In this document: piece by piece, positions 20,401 through 31,519 of the stretch
Position numbering within the stretch: the first letter of the stretch is position 1
Layout of the letters: each line of letters begins with the position of its first letter
Source: Odontesthes bonariensis
Lineage: Eukaryota; Chordata; Actinopteri; Atheriniformes; Atherinopsidae
Length of the DNA: 64,000 nucleotides
Reading direction: 5' to 3'
Assembly: GCF_027942865.1 (NCBI RefSeq)
Contig: NC_134526.1
Location: 19,325,784-19,389,783 of the forward strand
Program-made: the position numbers and the translations under genes
The notes under the pieces: model-generated
Told to the model about the DNA's origin: nothing
The model's input: the letters and a program-made list of their open reading frames with translations, nothing else
Database searches by the model: none

Positions 20401-21779
20401 ACAGACACTAGTGTTGCGCGGGCCGATGATTTTTACGGCCCGCCCCAACCCGACCCATCACGCAGCCAACCCAGCCCGCCCGACCCGAAAGATTACACAA
20501 TGATTTTTAACCCGACCCCACCCGACCCGCTTAAAAAAAAAAATTAAATGAATAAGTATTTATTTATGTAGGCCTATTAAACACAAATGAACTGTCTGCG
20601 GCCGCGCAAGGGGGTGCGTAATGTCATAGGCTGCCAAAAGCTGCGCGCATTCACCCTTAATTTCCCTTGCATCAATACAGTTGCTACTCTAAAGTCTTGA
20701 CCGCAGCACATCCATCTGACGATTATGGTTGTAATTCCACTTTTCGTTGCCACATCAGACACCCAAGCTCTGTGCATGTCATATGAATTTAGAGAGAGAG
20801 AGCTTCACGTGAGTAGGCTGCCTGTTTGCTTGCATTCTGCGGTCTTCAGCATTGGTGCTGTGCGCAGGGGGAGAGAGAGCAAGTACACAAGTGCAGACGC
20901 TGTCGATTGGCATTCTGCTGTCTCGGATGTGCGTAGGTGTGATTTTAACGGTGTAATTATGATAACTGTCTGTGATCTGACCCGACCCGACCGCAACCCG
21001 TGGATTCTAAGAAAATAATGGCCCGACCCCACCCGGCCCGCGGGCTAGCCCGAGGGTCCCGCCGGGCTCGGGCCGGCCCGCGCATCACTAAAGGCGGTAG
21101 CATGGTTGCCGCGTCTGTCACGGCGGTGGTGGACCGTGACGTCAAAATGACGTTTCAGGCATGGCGCTTCCCTTGAAAAGACGGCGCAGCGCGTTGTCGT
21201 GCACCAGTCGATTTTTGTAACTTGGCGGCGCCGAGCACAACGAACCAGATGGACCGATGTGAGACCAGGCTCAGTGAGGAGGTGCGTTTGTACAGGCAGC
21301 TGTACGAAACTGCAGTGAAACAGCACAGGGAGCACGTAAACTCCCCAAACTGATGCACAGAGATGGGCAGAACTTTGGGGAAAGAGGGAGAGTTCTGTAA
21401 GAATGTGTGGAAGAAGCTACGGGACAGATACGTAAAGGCAAAGAAGAGGGCAGAGACTCTGTTGATGCCGGGGGCTTCAAACCTTCACCTCTTTTAACTG
21501 AATTAAAAAATTAAAATGATCCGAAAACTGCAGCAGTATCATTAATTACAGTATTCTTGCTCTTGACAGCGGCATTGTTTTCTTCTCCACTTTCGTGGTT
21601 GTAGAGTAGAGGTAACCTTCACGTAGCAGCGCCACCTCTGTGACGGAGAAAATTGCAACTACTGGCGCGCAACGACTTGCGCCACTATATAGGGTCCTAT
21701 GGCGGGCACGAACTCGTGACGTCATCAACACCGCTCGCGCGAGCAGACGCGGCAACCATGCTAGAGCCTTAACAGACAC
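20401..21779. mobile_element. hAT-like non-autonomous element (20,409-21,090) with TSD split by Harbinger
   Basis: Ends TAGTGTTGCGCGGGCC and (reverse) TAGTGATGCGCGGGCC form the terminal inverted repeats. The left 8-bp duplication is acagacac (20,401-20,408); its partner acagacac lies at 21,772-21,779, beyond a later Harbinger insertion. The interior is rich in 'cccgaccc' repeats and has no transposase. Confidence 0.75.
21092..21769 (+). mobile_element. Non-autonomous PIF/Harbinger element with MADF relic
   Basis: Inverted ends AGGCGGTAGCATGGTTGCCG and AGGCTCTAGCATGGTTGCCG, flanked by the 3-bp duplication TAA typical of Harbinger. The internal plus-strand reading (21,250-21,480) resembles a MADF domain (EVRLYRQLYETAV..., EFCKNVWKKLRDRYVKAKKR) with a TGA at the usual FR tryptophan position after 'HVNSPN'. 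MADF/Myb-like proteins are the DNA-binding partner of Harbinger transposase, which is missing. Confidence 0.7.
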
Positions 21780-22018
21780 ACATTTATCACCATTTTAAAT
21801 CGTAGAGGGTACCCCTGCATGCTAGCAGGGGGCAGCTACCTTGTCCTCCTTTATACTGAATCATGCCAGTGGTCCAGCTTACCTTCAGATCTACATCCTT
21901 CAACAGAGCATGATGTTACTGTCTGTTCCCAGGATTTACTCCTGTTGTCCCAAACACTCTATCTGTAGAAGATGTCATTCAGTCTGTCTGTTCTCTCTGG
22001 TGTCAGATGGACAATGAG

Positions 22019-22085
22019 CCCCCCCCCCCCCCCCCCCCGCGACCTGATGGACGGATTCAGCGGGTATAATGGATGGATGGATTAA
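22019..22085 (+). repeat. Poly-C tract and GGAT-tailed repeat end
   Basis: A run of about 17-18 C (22,021-22,038) is followed by 'cagcgggtataatggatggatgg', the 3' end of the dispersed repeat seen complete at 39,681-39,811. Confidence 0.6.
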
Positions 22086-22089
22086 AATA

Positions 22090-22610
22090 TGGTAATTTGG
22101 TAATGTTTTAAAACCTAACAATCAAAACAACTTTACACAATGTCACCTGACAATAAAAAGTTAACGGACTTTAGTGAAATGATCACGTTAATTACCTCAC
22201 GTTAGCCTCCGTTACCAAGCTTTAAGCTAGGTCCCTAAATCCATTCCATTTTTAACATCAACATCGACATTTCATGCTAACCAAATGTAAAAATAACGAT
22301 GTCTAAGAGTATACTTCTGATAGATAATGCTTAAAAATGTAAAAAACGTTTAAAATGATGTTATTTTATTAACTTACCAGTAATTGTTCTTGACGAGCAA
22401 TTGAGGTTAACGGAGCTGCGTCCGTTGTTTGGAACTGTGGCATCTCCGTGACCCACGTGACTTCCGCATTCCTTTCTTTCTATAGAAGTCTATGGGAGTG
22501 TCGCCACTCTCTTTTTACACCACTCTGAACAAACGGAGAGAATGGTGTTCTCGCTAGCAACCAACATGGCGGATAGGGGCGGGGCTCTGTACTATGAGGA
22601 CAACTCCTCA
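22090..22610. other. Element interior without recognised features
   Basis: Contains 'ctatagaagtctatggg', a word common in fish repeats; no ORF or domain. Confidence 0.4.
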
Positions 22611-22616
22611 TTCTCA

Positions 22617-24960
22617 ATAGAACAACACTGCCATCTACTGGATTAGAAAGTAGAGGTAGGCTATTTGTGAATCTGGGTGGCTCCCTCTGCCGCAAAGATT
22701 GTCTCAAAAATACGTGCACTGATCGTGCTGATCAGGGCCGGGGTGGGCCATTTTCTCAGTCCGGGAATTTAATTCAAATTCAGGCCACTCTGATATGGAG
22801 TGCATTCTCCTTCAGACTGCACCTGATCCTCTGAGGCTACAGAAAATGTTCATTAAGAGTTGTCTATGTTGCTGGAAAACATGACACACTTTATTTATCC
22901 TTTCATTCACTGATTAATTCATTTATTTATTTAATTGTGGTTGTGTTAAATGATTTGTATGATTTAGTCTACCACCCTACCACCTTATGGTTTTCTTCTC
23001 TATGCCAATATTTTACATCACAAATGTCTATCTTGACTAACTACAGTATCTTCCTCTACCTGGCCCTTCAGTAGTCGTGCCCTCCTTGGGATCATCAGTA
23101 GCACTGGAAGTGGTCTGCTGATCTGATGCTAGAAAACAATCGATAACAATAAAAAAATATATATTTAATAGTGAGTTGATAACCACAGTGTGCGCGCCTC
23201 TATGGAAATGCACGATATGACGGTGAGACGAAATAAGCGTGACAGCACATTTGAAACTGTTTGTCAAAAAATGGAAAACTGGAATGTAAAGCAAGTGTTC
23301 GGTTCGTTTACACACAGCAAGCACAGGACGTAAACGTGTCTGCATCTGCATTCGTGTTCAGTCCGAAATGGATAGAAATCAACAAGAAAACAGATTCTTC
23401 CTTTCACATCAAAGCGTCGTGTGCTCATTGCAACTTGAAAATAGAACAGTCTATTCCCTGCACGGGCGTGAGCGGGCTCAGCTCACATTATAATAAATGG
23501 GAGGGGAAGGCTTGAACATGAAACATGATGCTGATTCCCGCGGATAGAACGCGCGTGCAGACTCTCCAGTAATTAAAAAAAGGCAACTAAACACCCCAAC
23601 GTGCTCGCGCTGCCCCTGCGCACGCGAACCATGTACAATATTTGCATACAGCTCTTCTAAATAATTATATTTATTTTAATTGCATGTTTGAGATGCATTT
23701 AATAACAAATATCAAACAACAAATGTGATCGCCCCTATTTAATATTGCGTTAGTAACCACATGTGCCCGCCTGTGGGAGTGCAGGCTACAGTTGATGAGG
23801 AGATAAAGCGTGATAAAGCGTTAAGCAATTGTTCATCAGAACTGGAATGTGAAGAAAGTGTTCGGTTCTTCTTTGAATATAGGAATACACTTCTAAATCA
23901 TATAAATTGTGAGATTTTACATATTTAACAACAAAAGCTGTCAGATGACAGTTGAGTTGGCATTGCAAACGTTCGCCACGTTATAGCCTATTTGATCAAA
24001 TTCACAACCAGGCTTATTATCCATATCTCTCAGTAACCTACCAGCTTGTCTTGAGAAGATATCTGTCAATTTGGCACATTTGGCTGCCACCTCCTGTCTT
24101 TTTTTGAGCTTAGCCCTCTCTGTTCCACCTGGCCTCTTTCTACCCTCCATCACTGACGCGCTCTGTTTCGCGCCATTGTTATTTAAAAGACGAGCCATGG
24201 GCCAAACCATCTGAAACATTTGGGAGGAGAGAATTCCCTTACATGGTAGAACCTATTTAATCTGCTGTGATGCAGCAGGCGGCTGCGTTTTAATGGTGAA
24301 TTTATGCAGACCACAGTTGAATTGATATTAATGCAAGAATAAGATAAGTGACAAAAATTAGTTACAACTATTTTCCCCATGGGCCAAGCAGCCCAGGTCG
24401 ATGGTTTGGGCCGGGATAGGTCCCGGATAATACCATTGCCAAACCGGCATTGGTGCTGATTCACAAATGCAAAAACGAAACCTACGTGTGCTGTTAATGC
24501 ACAAATGCAAAATTAGATATCACAAAGGCAATTTTCAGTTTTACAAATGCCATTTCATTTACAAATACACATCTACAATTGTGAAAACCAATTTACAAGT
24601 TACAAATATGTTTTTTTTTATTTGTGGATATCAAAACACGAATGCAAGTCAAGAAATATTTACGTGTGGATTTGTGCGACTTTCATGCGAAGAACGTCTC
24701 AAAAACACGTAACTGTGGAAAGCGAAAAATGTGTGTGCTGGTGATTCACAAATGCAGAATAACATTTCACAAATGATTTTTTTGGTTTTACAAATGGCAT
24801 TTTATTTACAAATGCACATCTATATTTGTAAAAATCAATATATGAGTTACAAATATGATTTTTTTATTTGTAGATATCAAAACACACATGCAAATCAAGA
24901 CATATTTGTGGATCCCCTTCTGCGTATATACAAATATTATTGAGACAAATTTAGCTCCAT
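22617..24960 (-). repeat. Right terminal inverted repeat, split by a hAT-like insertion
   Basis: 22,617-22,732 and 24,461-24,960 together mirror 16,232-16,847. The intervening 1.7 kb is a separate insertion. Confidence 0.8.
22725..24460 (-). mobile_element. Nested hAT-like element (22,733-24,452)
   Basis: Perfect 8-bp target duplication GTGCTGAT (22,725-22,732 and 24,453-24,460). Ends CAGGGCCGGGGTGG and, reversed, CAATGCCGGTTTGG are imperfect hAT-like termini. On the minus strand an ORF fragment from 24,150 reads MEGRKRPGGTERAKLKKRQ then AAKCAKLTDIF, resembling the N-terminus of hAT/ZMYM1-like fish proteins. A second exon-like piece starts at 23,128 after a TTTTCTAG acceptor. The catalytic domain is absent. 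Confidence 0.65.
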
Positions 24961-25780
24961 ATTTCTTTATCAATTTTAGCTTGACATCCACAAGATCAGG
25001 CGACATCTCTTTGAGATTCCCAGACCAGGGGTCACATTCACAGAACGTCAATTTATTTCTGCATCAAAAGAATTGAGTGGCATTAAAAGGTATTATCGTT
25101 AACTAATTATTAATGCGTTTATTTTGACACCCATATGTGGCAACTGAAGGCAGAAACTTTAAATGCCTGTTAAATGGGCTATAAACACCCTTTTATGAGT
25201 GTCATCAAAATATGGTTTTGACACAGGATTCAAATATTTAGATCATACTGTCAGTGTTTGTTTGTCAGTGTTCCTCAGGAAAAAGGATTTCTCAGAAAAC
25301 TAATATTTGTCCATATCATTTCATCACAGATCTATTTCAACCGAATTACTATTTATTTCATTATGTTTTTCACACTTAGGTCTACAGCTTTCTTTTCTTC
25401 TTTCTTTTTTCTTTTTTTCCAAATGTGGCCAGTAAAAGAGGTAAAAAAAAGTATCATAGTCAAACAATTATTTCTATGGAAACAAATGTGATTTTCACAG
25501 GGTATTGTGGGTACTTTTCTGTTTACATCACAGGCACATTTTATTCTGTTTATTAATCAGTTAAGACGAAGGTGTACCTGCGCTGAATGGTGATGACAAC
25601 GTATGATTATTTTCATTCCCAACTAAATACTGGCAATGTGAGATTCTCAATTTCCCTTCATTATTTTTAGTTTTATTAATTTATTTTTAGTTTTTTTCAG
25701 GCATTTTACATGAAGAGAATTATTTCCATTATTCCATTATACACTTTTCTCATTGAGCTTGACCCAAATTATTAGTGTGC
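24961..25780. other. Flank of the insertion and spacer before V14
   Basis: 24,969-25,060 continues the BED-relic flank; 25,020-25,078 contains about 76 bp that the duplicate lacks at 57,020. The rest aligns with 57,022-57,720. No V or other gene. Confidence 0.5.
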
Positions 25781-25831
25781 TGAGGGCTCCTCCTCTGGTG
25801 GTTTCATGCAACAAGTGTGCAGGCACTGAGA

Positions 25832-25870
25832 GGTTTTTGTTCAGGTCTCCTGATGCTTTGTGTTACTGTG
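25832..25870 (-). other. RSS of V14
   Basis: Heptamer CACAGTA 25,864-25,870, 23-bp spacer, nonamer ACAAAAACC 25,832-25,840; CCACCAGAGG core 25,792-25,801. Confidence 0.85.
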
Positions 25871-26310
25871 GGTATTTCGCACAGTAATACACAGCAGTGT
25901 CTTCAGGCTGCATATTCTGTCCATTTAGAGTCACTGTGTTGCTGGAAGAGTCAAAGGTGATACTGAACTTGTTCTTTAGTGATTCTTTGTAGCCTGAGCC
26001 ACTTCCATCCAGTGCATATCCAATCCACTCCATTGTTTTCCCTGCAGGATGTCTGATCCAGTATGTCCAGTAGCTGCTTACAGAATAAGAGACCTGACAG
26101 GTGATGGTCAGACGTTGGCCTGGCTGCACAGTCACAGAGGCTGGCTGTGTCAGCTGTTCACACTTCACACCTGCAAAGGAAAATACTGAATATTACATTT
26201 CTGGAAATAGTGAACAGTCAGCATGGTGTGATCATACTGTCAGTGTCTCTGCCTCAGTGAGACTCACAGCATCCAGCAGCCAGCAGCAGCAGCAGAGCTA
26301 CAGAGAACAT
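25871..26310 (-). CDS. IGHV: V14: IGHV segment, family B, intact
   Basis: Leader 26,268-26,310 (ATG context differs slightly: 'gatggcgctg'), V exon 25,871-26,170. CDR1 SVSSYWTY, unusual FR2 WIRHPAGKTMEWIG, CDR2 YALDGSGS, FR3 [12 protein letters not shown]. Perfect octamer 26,405-26,412. Its duplicate V39 shares the FR2 changes but is frameshifted. Confidence 0.92.
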
Positions 26311-26766
26311 GATGGCGCTGAAGGTGATCTGATGGGAGCGTCTCTTGTTTACTGCAAATGAAAGTGATGTATCAGGTCTTTATATCTGACTGTCAGCCAG
26401 TTCGATTTGCATAAGATGAATATTGAAAGGCTATAAACGTATCATTTCTCAAACCATAGGTCGCTGTTTGGAATAATGTTGTGACATATAGAGCCAAAAG
26501 ATGTTAATAATTAAATTACTTGTTTATTATTTCTCAGCTGCAAAGCATTTAACATCATTCAGAGAAGTCGGTGGAGAATCAAACACATACAGACAGAATA
26601 TTTGATGCTCACAGTCTGAAATGCATATTGCAAAGAAGCAGAGATACACAAAGAACTTTCTTATTAAAGCAATCCTATTTAAGTTGTGAGTCTGCTGTGA
26701 TAGAAGAAAAGTTGGACCTGCTGGGATGAGCTCTTGGTCTGAGTTTCTCTCTCCTGTGTCCCAGTG

Positions 26767-27030
26767 ATTCTCAAGCACAATAACTCACAGCTGAATCTTC
26801 TGAATATGTGCAGGTCAGTCTGTGAGATTCTCCAGGTCTTTTAACCTCAGACTGAGTCAGCAGTTGGCCATTGGTACCTAACACTGACAACTCATTGTTT
26901 ACTGTGCAGCAGTCATTCTTACATCAAAACCACTATCATTTATCAAAAAATGTGTAACATGATGTGTTGTTCCGTCCATTTAACTGACAGTATGAGAAAA
27001 ACAACCACAACTCAGGTTTAATCATTATTT
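26767..27030 (-). pseudogene. IGHV: V15: family C fossil with internal deletion
   Basis: FR3 end joined to FR1 (26,767-26,877) as in V4, with heptamer-like CACTGGG; degraded leader at about 26,975-27,030. Duplicate: V40. Confidence 0.7.
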
Positions 27031-27329
27031 TTAGTTAACTAAGACTTTGGATGAACTCCAAGAAACACAGCTTATGCTTTCCAGATATGTGATACACTTG
27101 ATTTATTCATCATTATATCATTTTATCAACTGAAATGTAACTATGTGTTTATGTGACACTTTGATTTTTTAAATGTTCTATCTTTCTTTATCAATACCAA
27201 AGTAGATTCCTCATCTTTTCCTCTCAGCAGCATTTGGTCACACTGACCTGATGAAATGTGACATTATTTCTTTCAGTTAAAGCATATTTTGATGAAAATG
27301 TTCTTTTTTTCTCGTTTTTTTATACTTTG

Positions 27330-27450
27330 AGTTTTTGTAAAGCCTCTTTTTGTACATTAACTGCTGTATTTCTGGTACAGTAACACACTGCAGAGTCCTC
27401 TTGTCTTAGCTGGGACAGTCTCAGACATACCACGGTGTTATCATTAGTAT
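27330..27450 (-). pseudogene. IGHV: Family D 3' fragment with RSS-like start
   Basis: FR3 of family D ('...acactgcagagtcctcttgtcttagctgggacagtctcagac...' on plus) preceded by a nonamer-like agtttttgt at about 27,331; breaks off after about 90 bp. Duplicate at about 59,265-59,385. Confidence 0.6.
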
Positions 27451-28620
27451 GTTTGAGATTTCTTTGGTTTGTTTTTGAGTTTGAAGTTTTTGAGCGCTTG
27501 TCGATAAGTAATAATGAGGAGATAATAAATATACTAATATAATTATATTGTTATAATATAATAATACCAGGGGGTTTGTCTCTGTCAAATAGAAACACAC
27601 CTGATCTGAACAACGTTTCTTCACCTTGCTTTTTCAAGACTACTAAATGTAATTATTTGAAAATGCAGTAAAGTTTTTCAATGAAACAACCAGAAGTCAG
27701 GGTAAACTTTTAATGATGCGAGGCTTCTGCTCAGCTGTAGGTGGAGATGTGGGCCGCTGGTTCAGAGAGCAGCAGTGGGTAAGACAGGTTGGCACAGCTG
27801 TAAACTGTTTAACCACCTTCTCTGTCATAATCTGCAGTAGTATGCTGAGGCCACAAGAATACACTCAAGAGCTGAGGCGGCAACGTGTTGAGCCACATTA
27901 CTGACTCTGTCATCTCAAAAGTATTAAAATATCACCTCTTATTTATACTAAAACACAGTTGGTGTGTGTGTGTGTGTGTGTGTGTGGCCAGAAGAAAACC
28001 TCGGAGAAGCTAAAAGTGCTATCAAACACTATTTAAGTAAAAGTCACTTTGTACAAAAATCCCACAAGTGACGATATAGTAGCCAAACGTTAAAGAAAAA
28101 GAAAAGAAATCTGATTTTCATTACCAGCTTTTGATAAGCATATCATCATCGCTTAAATAGCCAATCTGCTACATTTTTTTTCCACAAAACTTCTCATTCA
28201 AACATTACATTAATTTACAGCCTAATTTACATCAGCACTGCTTGTTTTTACGACGAATAAAAGCAACATCCAAAGACTTTTACATCAGACTACCAAGTAG
28301 TTCAGTCTCCATGGAGACAAAACCGCAAGCCCATAAAAGCATAGTGTCTCCTGTCACAAGTCCTTGTAGTTTGGGATTACTTTGTCACATATGACAGACA
28401 ATGATTACTCATGCAGTGACTTAGACATTTTTTTGTTTTTCACCATGAAACATTTAATACAATTTAAATAGGTCGGTGGGAAACATGAGAGATGAAAACA
28501 TTTCCACAAACAGAATACGTAATGTTCACAGTCTCCTGCACTCACTGTGTTTAAACCAAACGGTGCTGGTTTTATTTTGAGTGTGTTTACAATGATGAAT
28601 GAAAAAATGAACTCGTGATG
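27450..28620. other. Intergenic spacer with GT microsatellite
   Basis: A GT repeat of about 25 bp lies at 27,962-27,986. The 63-codon ORF at 27,713 is kept in the duplicate (59,646) but resembles nothing I know. Remaining sequence is AT-rich without signals. Confidence 0.5.
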
Positions 28621-28659
28621 AGTTCTTGTACAGTGTTTTCTCTCGTTTGTATCACTGTG
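28621..28659 (-). other. RSS of V16 (23-bp spacer)
   Basis: Heptamer CACAGTG 28,653-28,659, nonamer ACAAGAACT 28,621-28,629. Confidence 0.75.
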
Positions 28660-29101
28660 AGTGTCGAGCACAGTAATAAACAGCAGAATCCTCCGTGGTC
28701 AGACTGCTCATCTGCAGATACACCTGCTGTCTGCTGTTGTCTCTGGAGATGGTAAACCGACCTTTCACTGACTGAGAGTAGTAGATGCTACCACTGGTAT
28801 CGCTGATAGTAGCAAGGAACTCCAGTCCTTTTCCAGCTGCCTGTCTGATCCAAGCGTTCCAGTAATGGCTACTAAACCCTGCATATGTGCAGGTCAGTTT
28901 GTGGGATTCTCCAGGCCTTTTAACCACTGGTTCAGACTCAGTCAGCGTTTGACCATCAGTACCTGCACACATACAACTCATTAGCTACTGGGAAGCAGCC
29001 ATTCTGTCTTATTTATTAATTTATTAATAAGATATGCTGTCCTTACCAGCCCAGTTAACTGAGAGGAAGAGAAAACCAATCACAACCTCAGGTCTGATCA
29101 T
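28660..29101 (-). CDS. IGHV: V16: IGHV segment, family C, intact
   Basis: Leader 29,047-29,101 ([18 protein letters not shown]), V exon 28,660-28,962. CDR1 [11 protein letters not shown]2 [14 protein letters not shown], where the usual EW is EF; CDR2 [10 protein letters not shown]3 [12 protein letters not shown]. Octamer variant ATGCAAAC 29,204-29,211. Duplicate V41 shares GLEFLA. Confidence 0.9.
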
Positions 29102-29540
29102 TGTAAAAGCCACTTGTCAGACTCCAGTCTACAGTGTGTATGTCAGGGATTGAGTACATGTCTGAAACTTTCTAACATATATCTAAAAATGGAAGAGATC
29201 AGAGTTTGCATTAACTCCTCCTCGTCATAGAGAAACACACCCCATCTGAACCACTTTTCTTCAAACATGTTCTGTTTAATCATTATTTTATGTAATCAAT
29301 CTAAATATATGAATATATAGTAATGAATTAATTGATAAATGTATTTATTCCTGTCGGCAGCATTGTGTCATCCAGTCATCGTCTTCATATGTGATGTTGA
29401 ACAGTGGCATTATGATTTATTTATGATTTATGATGATCCTTTGACCTATATTCTGACCCTCAGCACTGTTTATTTGTGTTTGTTTCTTATGTTTTAATTA
29501 TATTGTTTTAAATTCTTACAAGTATGAAAGAAATTTTAAG

Positions 29541-29710
29541 AATTCAGTATGAGGAGGCCCTAAGGCAGACCCAGCAGACGGATTAGATGTCCCAACAGGC
29601 CAGGGAGCGCCTCGGGAGAGAGATCTCTGGGTTTCCCTCCATCCTCTGCGACCTGACCTCGGGTAAGCAGAAGATAATGGATGGATGCATAGACAGGTGG
29701 ATGGATGGAC
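29541..29710 (+). repeat. LINE 3'-end fragment with GGAT tail
   Basis: The reading 'MSQQARERLGREISGFPS...CDLTSG' and tail 'gataatggatggatgc...' match the 3' end of fish non-LTR retrotransposons (L2/Rex1-like). Also in the duplicate at 62,110-62,290, so it was inserted before the duplication. Confidence 0.6.
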
Positions 29711-29714
29711 ATTA

Positions 29715-30000
29715 AATATATGGGAGAAATTTAGCTGAACTGATGCTGTGAACCTTTTATTAAATCCTACAATATTTTTAATTGGTGTATGATTGTTGAA
29801 TCTCACTCAGATAGGTATAAGAAATAATTACTACAGCATCTCAATGATAAAAAAAAACTTCATCAAAAGTCTTGCAAATTGTGTGATATTGATGGGTACA
29901 ATGAATTTTGAAAAATTTATTTCAACCTCTGACCTAGTATATTGAATTATCTCATTTGTCCATTTAAAAAAAAAATTCACTCAAATCATTTGTGGTCTAA
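29715..30000. other. Spacer before V17
   Basis: AT-rich; nothing recognised; duplicated at 62,290-62,570. Confidence 0.45.
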
Positions 30001-30048
30001 GAGCTCCTCCTCTGGTGGACTCATGCAACAAGTGTTCAACCTCTGAGA

Positions 30049-30087
30049 GGTTTTTGTTCAGGTCTCCTGATGCTTTGTGTTACTGTG
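30049..30087 (-). other. RSS of V17
   Basis: Heptamer CACAGTA 30,081-30,087, 23-bp spacer, nonamer ACAAAAACC 30,049-30,057; CCACCAGAGG core 30,009-30,018. Confidence 0.85.
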
Positions 30088-30517
30088 ACTCTCTCGCACA
30101 GTAATACACAGCAGTGTCTTCAGGCTGCACATTCTGTCCATTTAGAGTCACTCTGTTGTTGGAAGTGTCTAAGTCAATACTGAACTTGTTCTTCAGGGAA
30201 TCTTTGTAGTGAGTGCCTCCAGTATATCTCATCCCAATCCACTCCAGTCCTTTCCCTGCAGGCTGTCTGATCCAAGCTGTCCAGTAGCTGCTCAGAGAAT
30301 AAGAGACCTGACAGGTGATGGTCAGACGTTGGCCTGGCTGCACAGTCACAGAGGCTGGCTGTGTCAGCTATTCACACTTTACACCTGTGGAGGAAAATAT
30401 TAAATCCATATTAACAGTTAACAGTCAGCATGGTGTGATTATACTGTCAGTGTCTCTGCCTCAGTGAGACTCACAGCATCCAGCAGCCAGCAGCAGCAGC
30501 AGAGCTACAGAGAACAT
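30088..30517 (-). pseudogene. IGHV: V17: IGHV pseudogene, family B, single nonsense codon
   Basis: Leader 30,475-30,517 and V exon 30,088-30,384 are complete, but the mature N-terminal KCEQLT reads KCE-stop-LT: CAG became TAG near 30,369. All later positions (CDR1 [34 protein letters not shown]) are intact. Octamer variant ATGCAAAA 30,608-30,615. Its duplicate V42 keeps CAG. Confidence 0.88.
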
Positions 30518-30619
30518 GTTGGTGCTGAAGGTGATCTGATGGGAGCTTCCCTTCGTCTGACACAAAAAGTCGCACCAAACTTTTGTAGGAACCTGACAGG
30601 AAGTTAATTTTGCATATAG

Positions 30620-31210
30620 CGGGATAAGAACAGATTGAAACTTCCAGGAGGTTTAAAAGGATCAGATGAAAGTATGTATATGTACACTTCCATCAACAGA
30701 ATTTAAATGTTAAACAACTGTTTAAGCCCCTGTTTGATGTGTGTATGTGTGTGTATTCCTTTCTCCTTTTTTGTGGAGTTTTTTAAATTCCTTTGTGCTG
30801 ACATTAAATCCTGTGTGTATCTGGATCAATGTAACTTTGCAGTGTCCGCTGGTTGTAAAATCATTAAGAAATCATTAGCCGTACCTGTTAATCACATGTT
30901 GATGAAAACGAGCAGGATTCAACAAATAAAAACACCAACTCTCTCTTCCAAGGTGTGCATATCTCTGTGTGTGTGTCACGGGTGACTAAGGAATTTATTA
31001 ACTCCTCTCATTAGCATATGCTCACCCAGTCAAAGCTGATATATGTTGTAGAAGGAAGAAAAATAAGAACTGTTTTTGCTTTTGTAAACACCAAAGAACA
31101 TAAATAAAAAACCTCAACATCAGCTGTTGTTTTAATAGTGTGCTTTGTGTGTGCGTTGCGTGTGTGTCTGTGTTCAAATGTTAGTACCATCCAAATTCAC
31201 ATCAAAGTCT
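30620..31210. other. Spacer between V17 and V18
   Basis: No V or coding signal; GT-rich stretches near 30,740, 30,970 and 31,145. Duplicated at 63,190-63,780. Confidence 0.45.
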
Positions 31211-31214
31211 TCTG

Positions 31215-31228
31215 CTGCCATCTTCAGG
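31215..31228 (-). promoter_or_regulatory. CTCF-like motif beyond V18 RSS
   Basis: CCTGAAGATGGCAG on minus, 23 bp beyond the degraded nonamer; retained although V18 is dead. Confidence 0.4.
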
Positions 31229-31251
31229 TCTTAAGAAAATGTGTTTAGTTG

Positions 31252-31290
31252 AGTTTCCATGCTGTTCTTATGCTTCTATTAGCCACTGGG
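31252..31290 (-). other. Degraded RSS of V18
   Basis: Heptamer-like CCCAGTG 31,284-31,290, 23-bp spacer, nonamer-like ATGGAAACT 31,252-31,260; both halves depart from consensus. Confidence 0.55.
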
Positions 31291-31510
31291 TGTCTGGCAC
31301 AGTAATACACGGCAGAGTCCTCTGGTTTTAAGTTGGACAGTCTCAGATACACCATGCTGTTACTGCTGTTTATGGTGATTTCTATACGTCCTTGCACACT
31401 GCTGGCATAAAAGATTTTACTTGAATCATACCAACTCATTCCTATCCATCCGAGTGGGTTTTTTTTCTGCAGATTGTCTGACCCACTGCATTCCATACTG
31501 ACTGATGTCA
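31291..31510 (-). pseudogene. IGHV: V18: truncated family D pseudogene
   Basis: CDR2 to FR3 is readable (SKIFYASSVQGRIEITINSS, then [13 protein letters not shown]). FR2 is shifted by a run of eight T ('gtgggttttttttctgcag'), and FR1 plus leader are not found upstream. Duplicate V43 runs off the window end. Confidence 0.8.
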
Positions 31511-31519
31511 AATCAATGC

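Larger units (their letters stand above)
16224..24968. mobile_element. 8.7-kb long-TIR DNA element, nested and degraded
   Basis: Element body 16,232-24,960, flanked by ttttcttt / atttcttt (8-bp target duplication with one mismatch). The matching site near 56,985 in the duplicate locus is empty. The ends are inverted repeats of about 610 bp (16,232-16,847 versus 22,617-22,732 plus 24,461-24,960) beginning ATGGAGCTAAATTTG. Each arm holds two tandem sub-repeats of about 246 bp (starting 16,293 and 16,539). The interior contains THAP-domain exons and three nested elements. THAP plus an 8-bp duplication would suit a P-like element, but no catalytic domain remains, so the superfamily is open. Confidence 0.75.

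Noticed and set aside
27713..27904. 63-codon plus-strand ORF, duplicated at 59,646
   Set aside because: Kept in both copies only because the segment is duplicated; no start context, splice partner or family resemblance.
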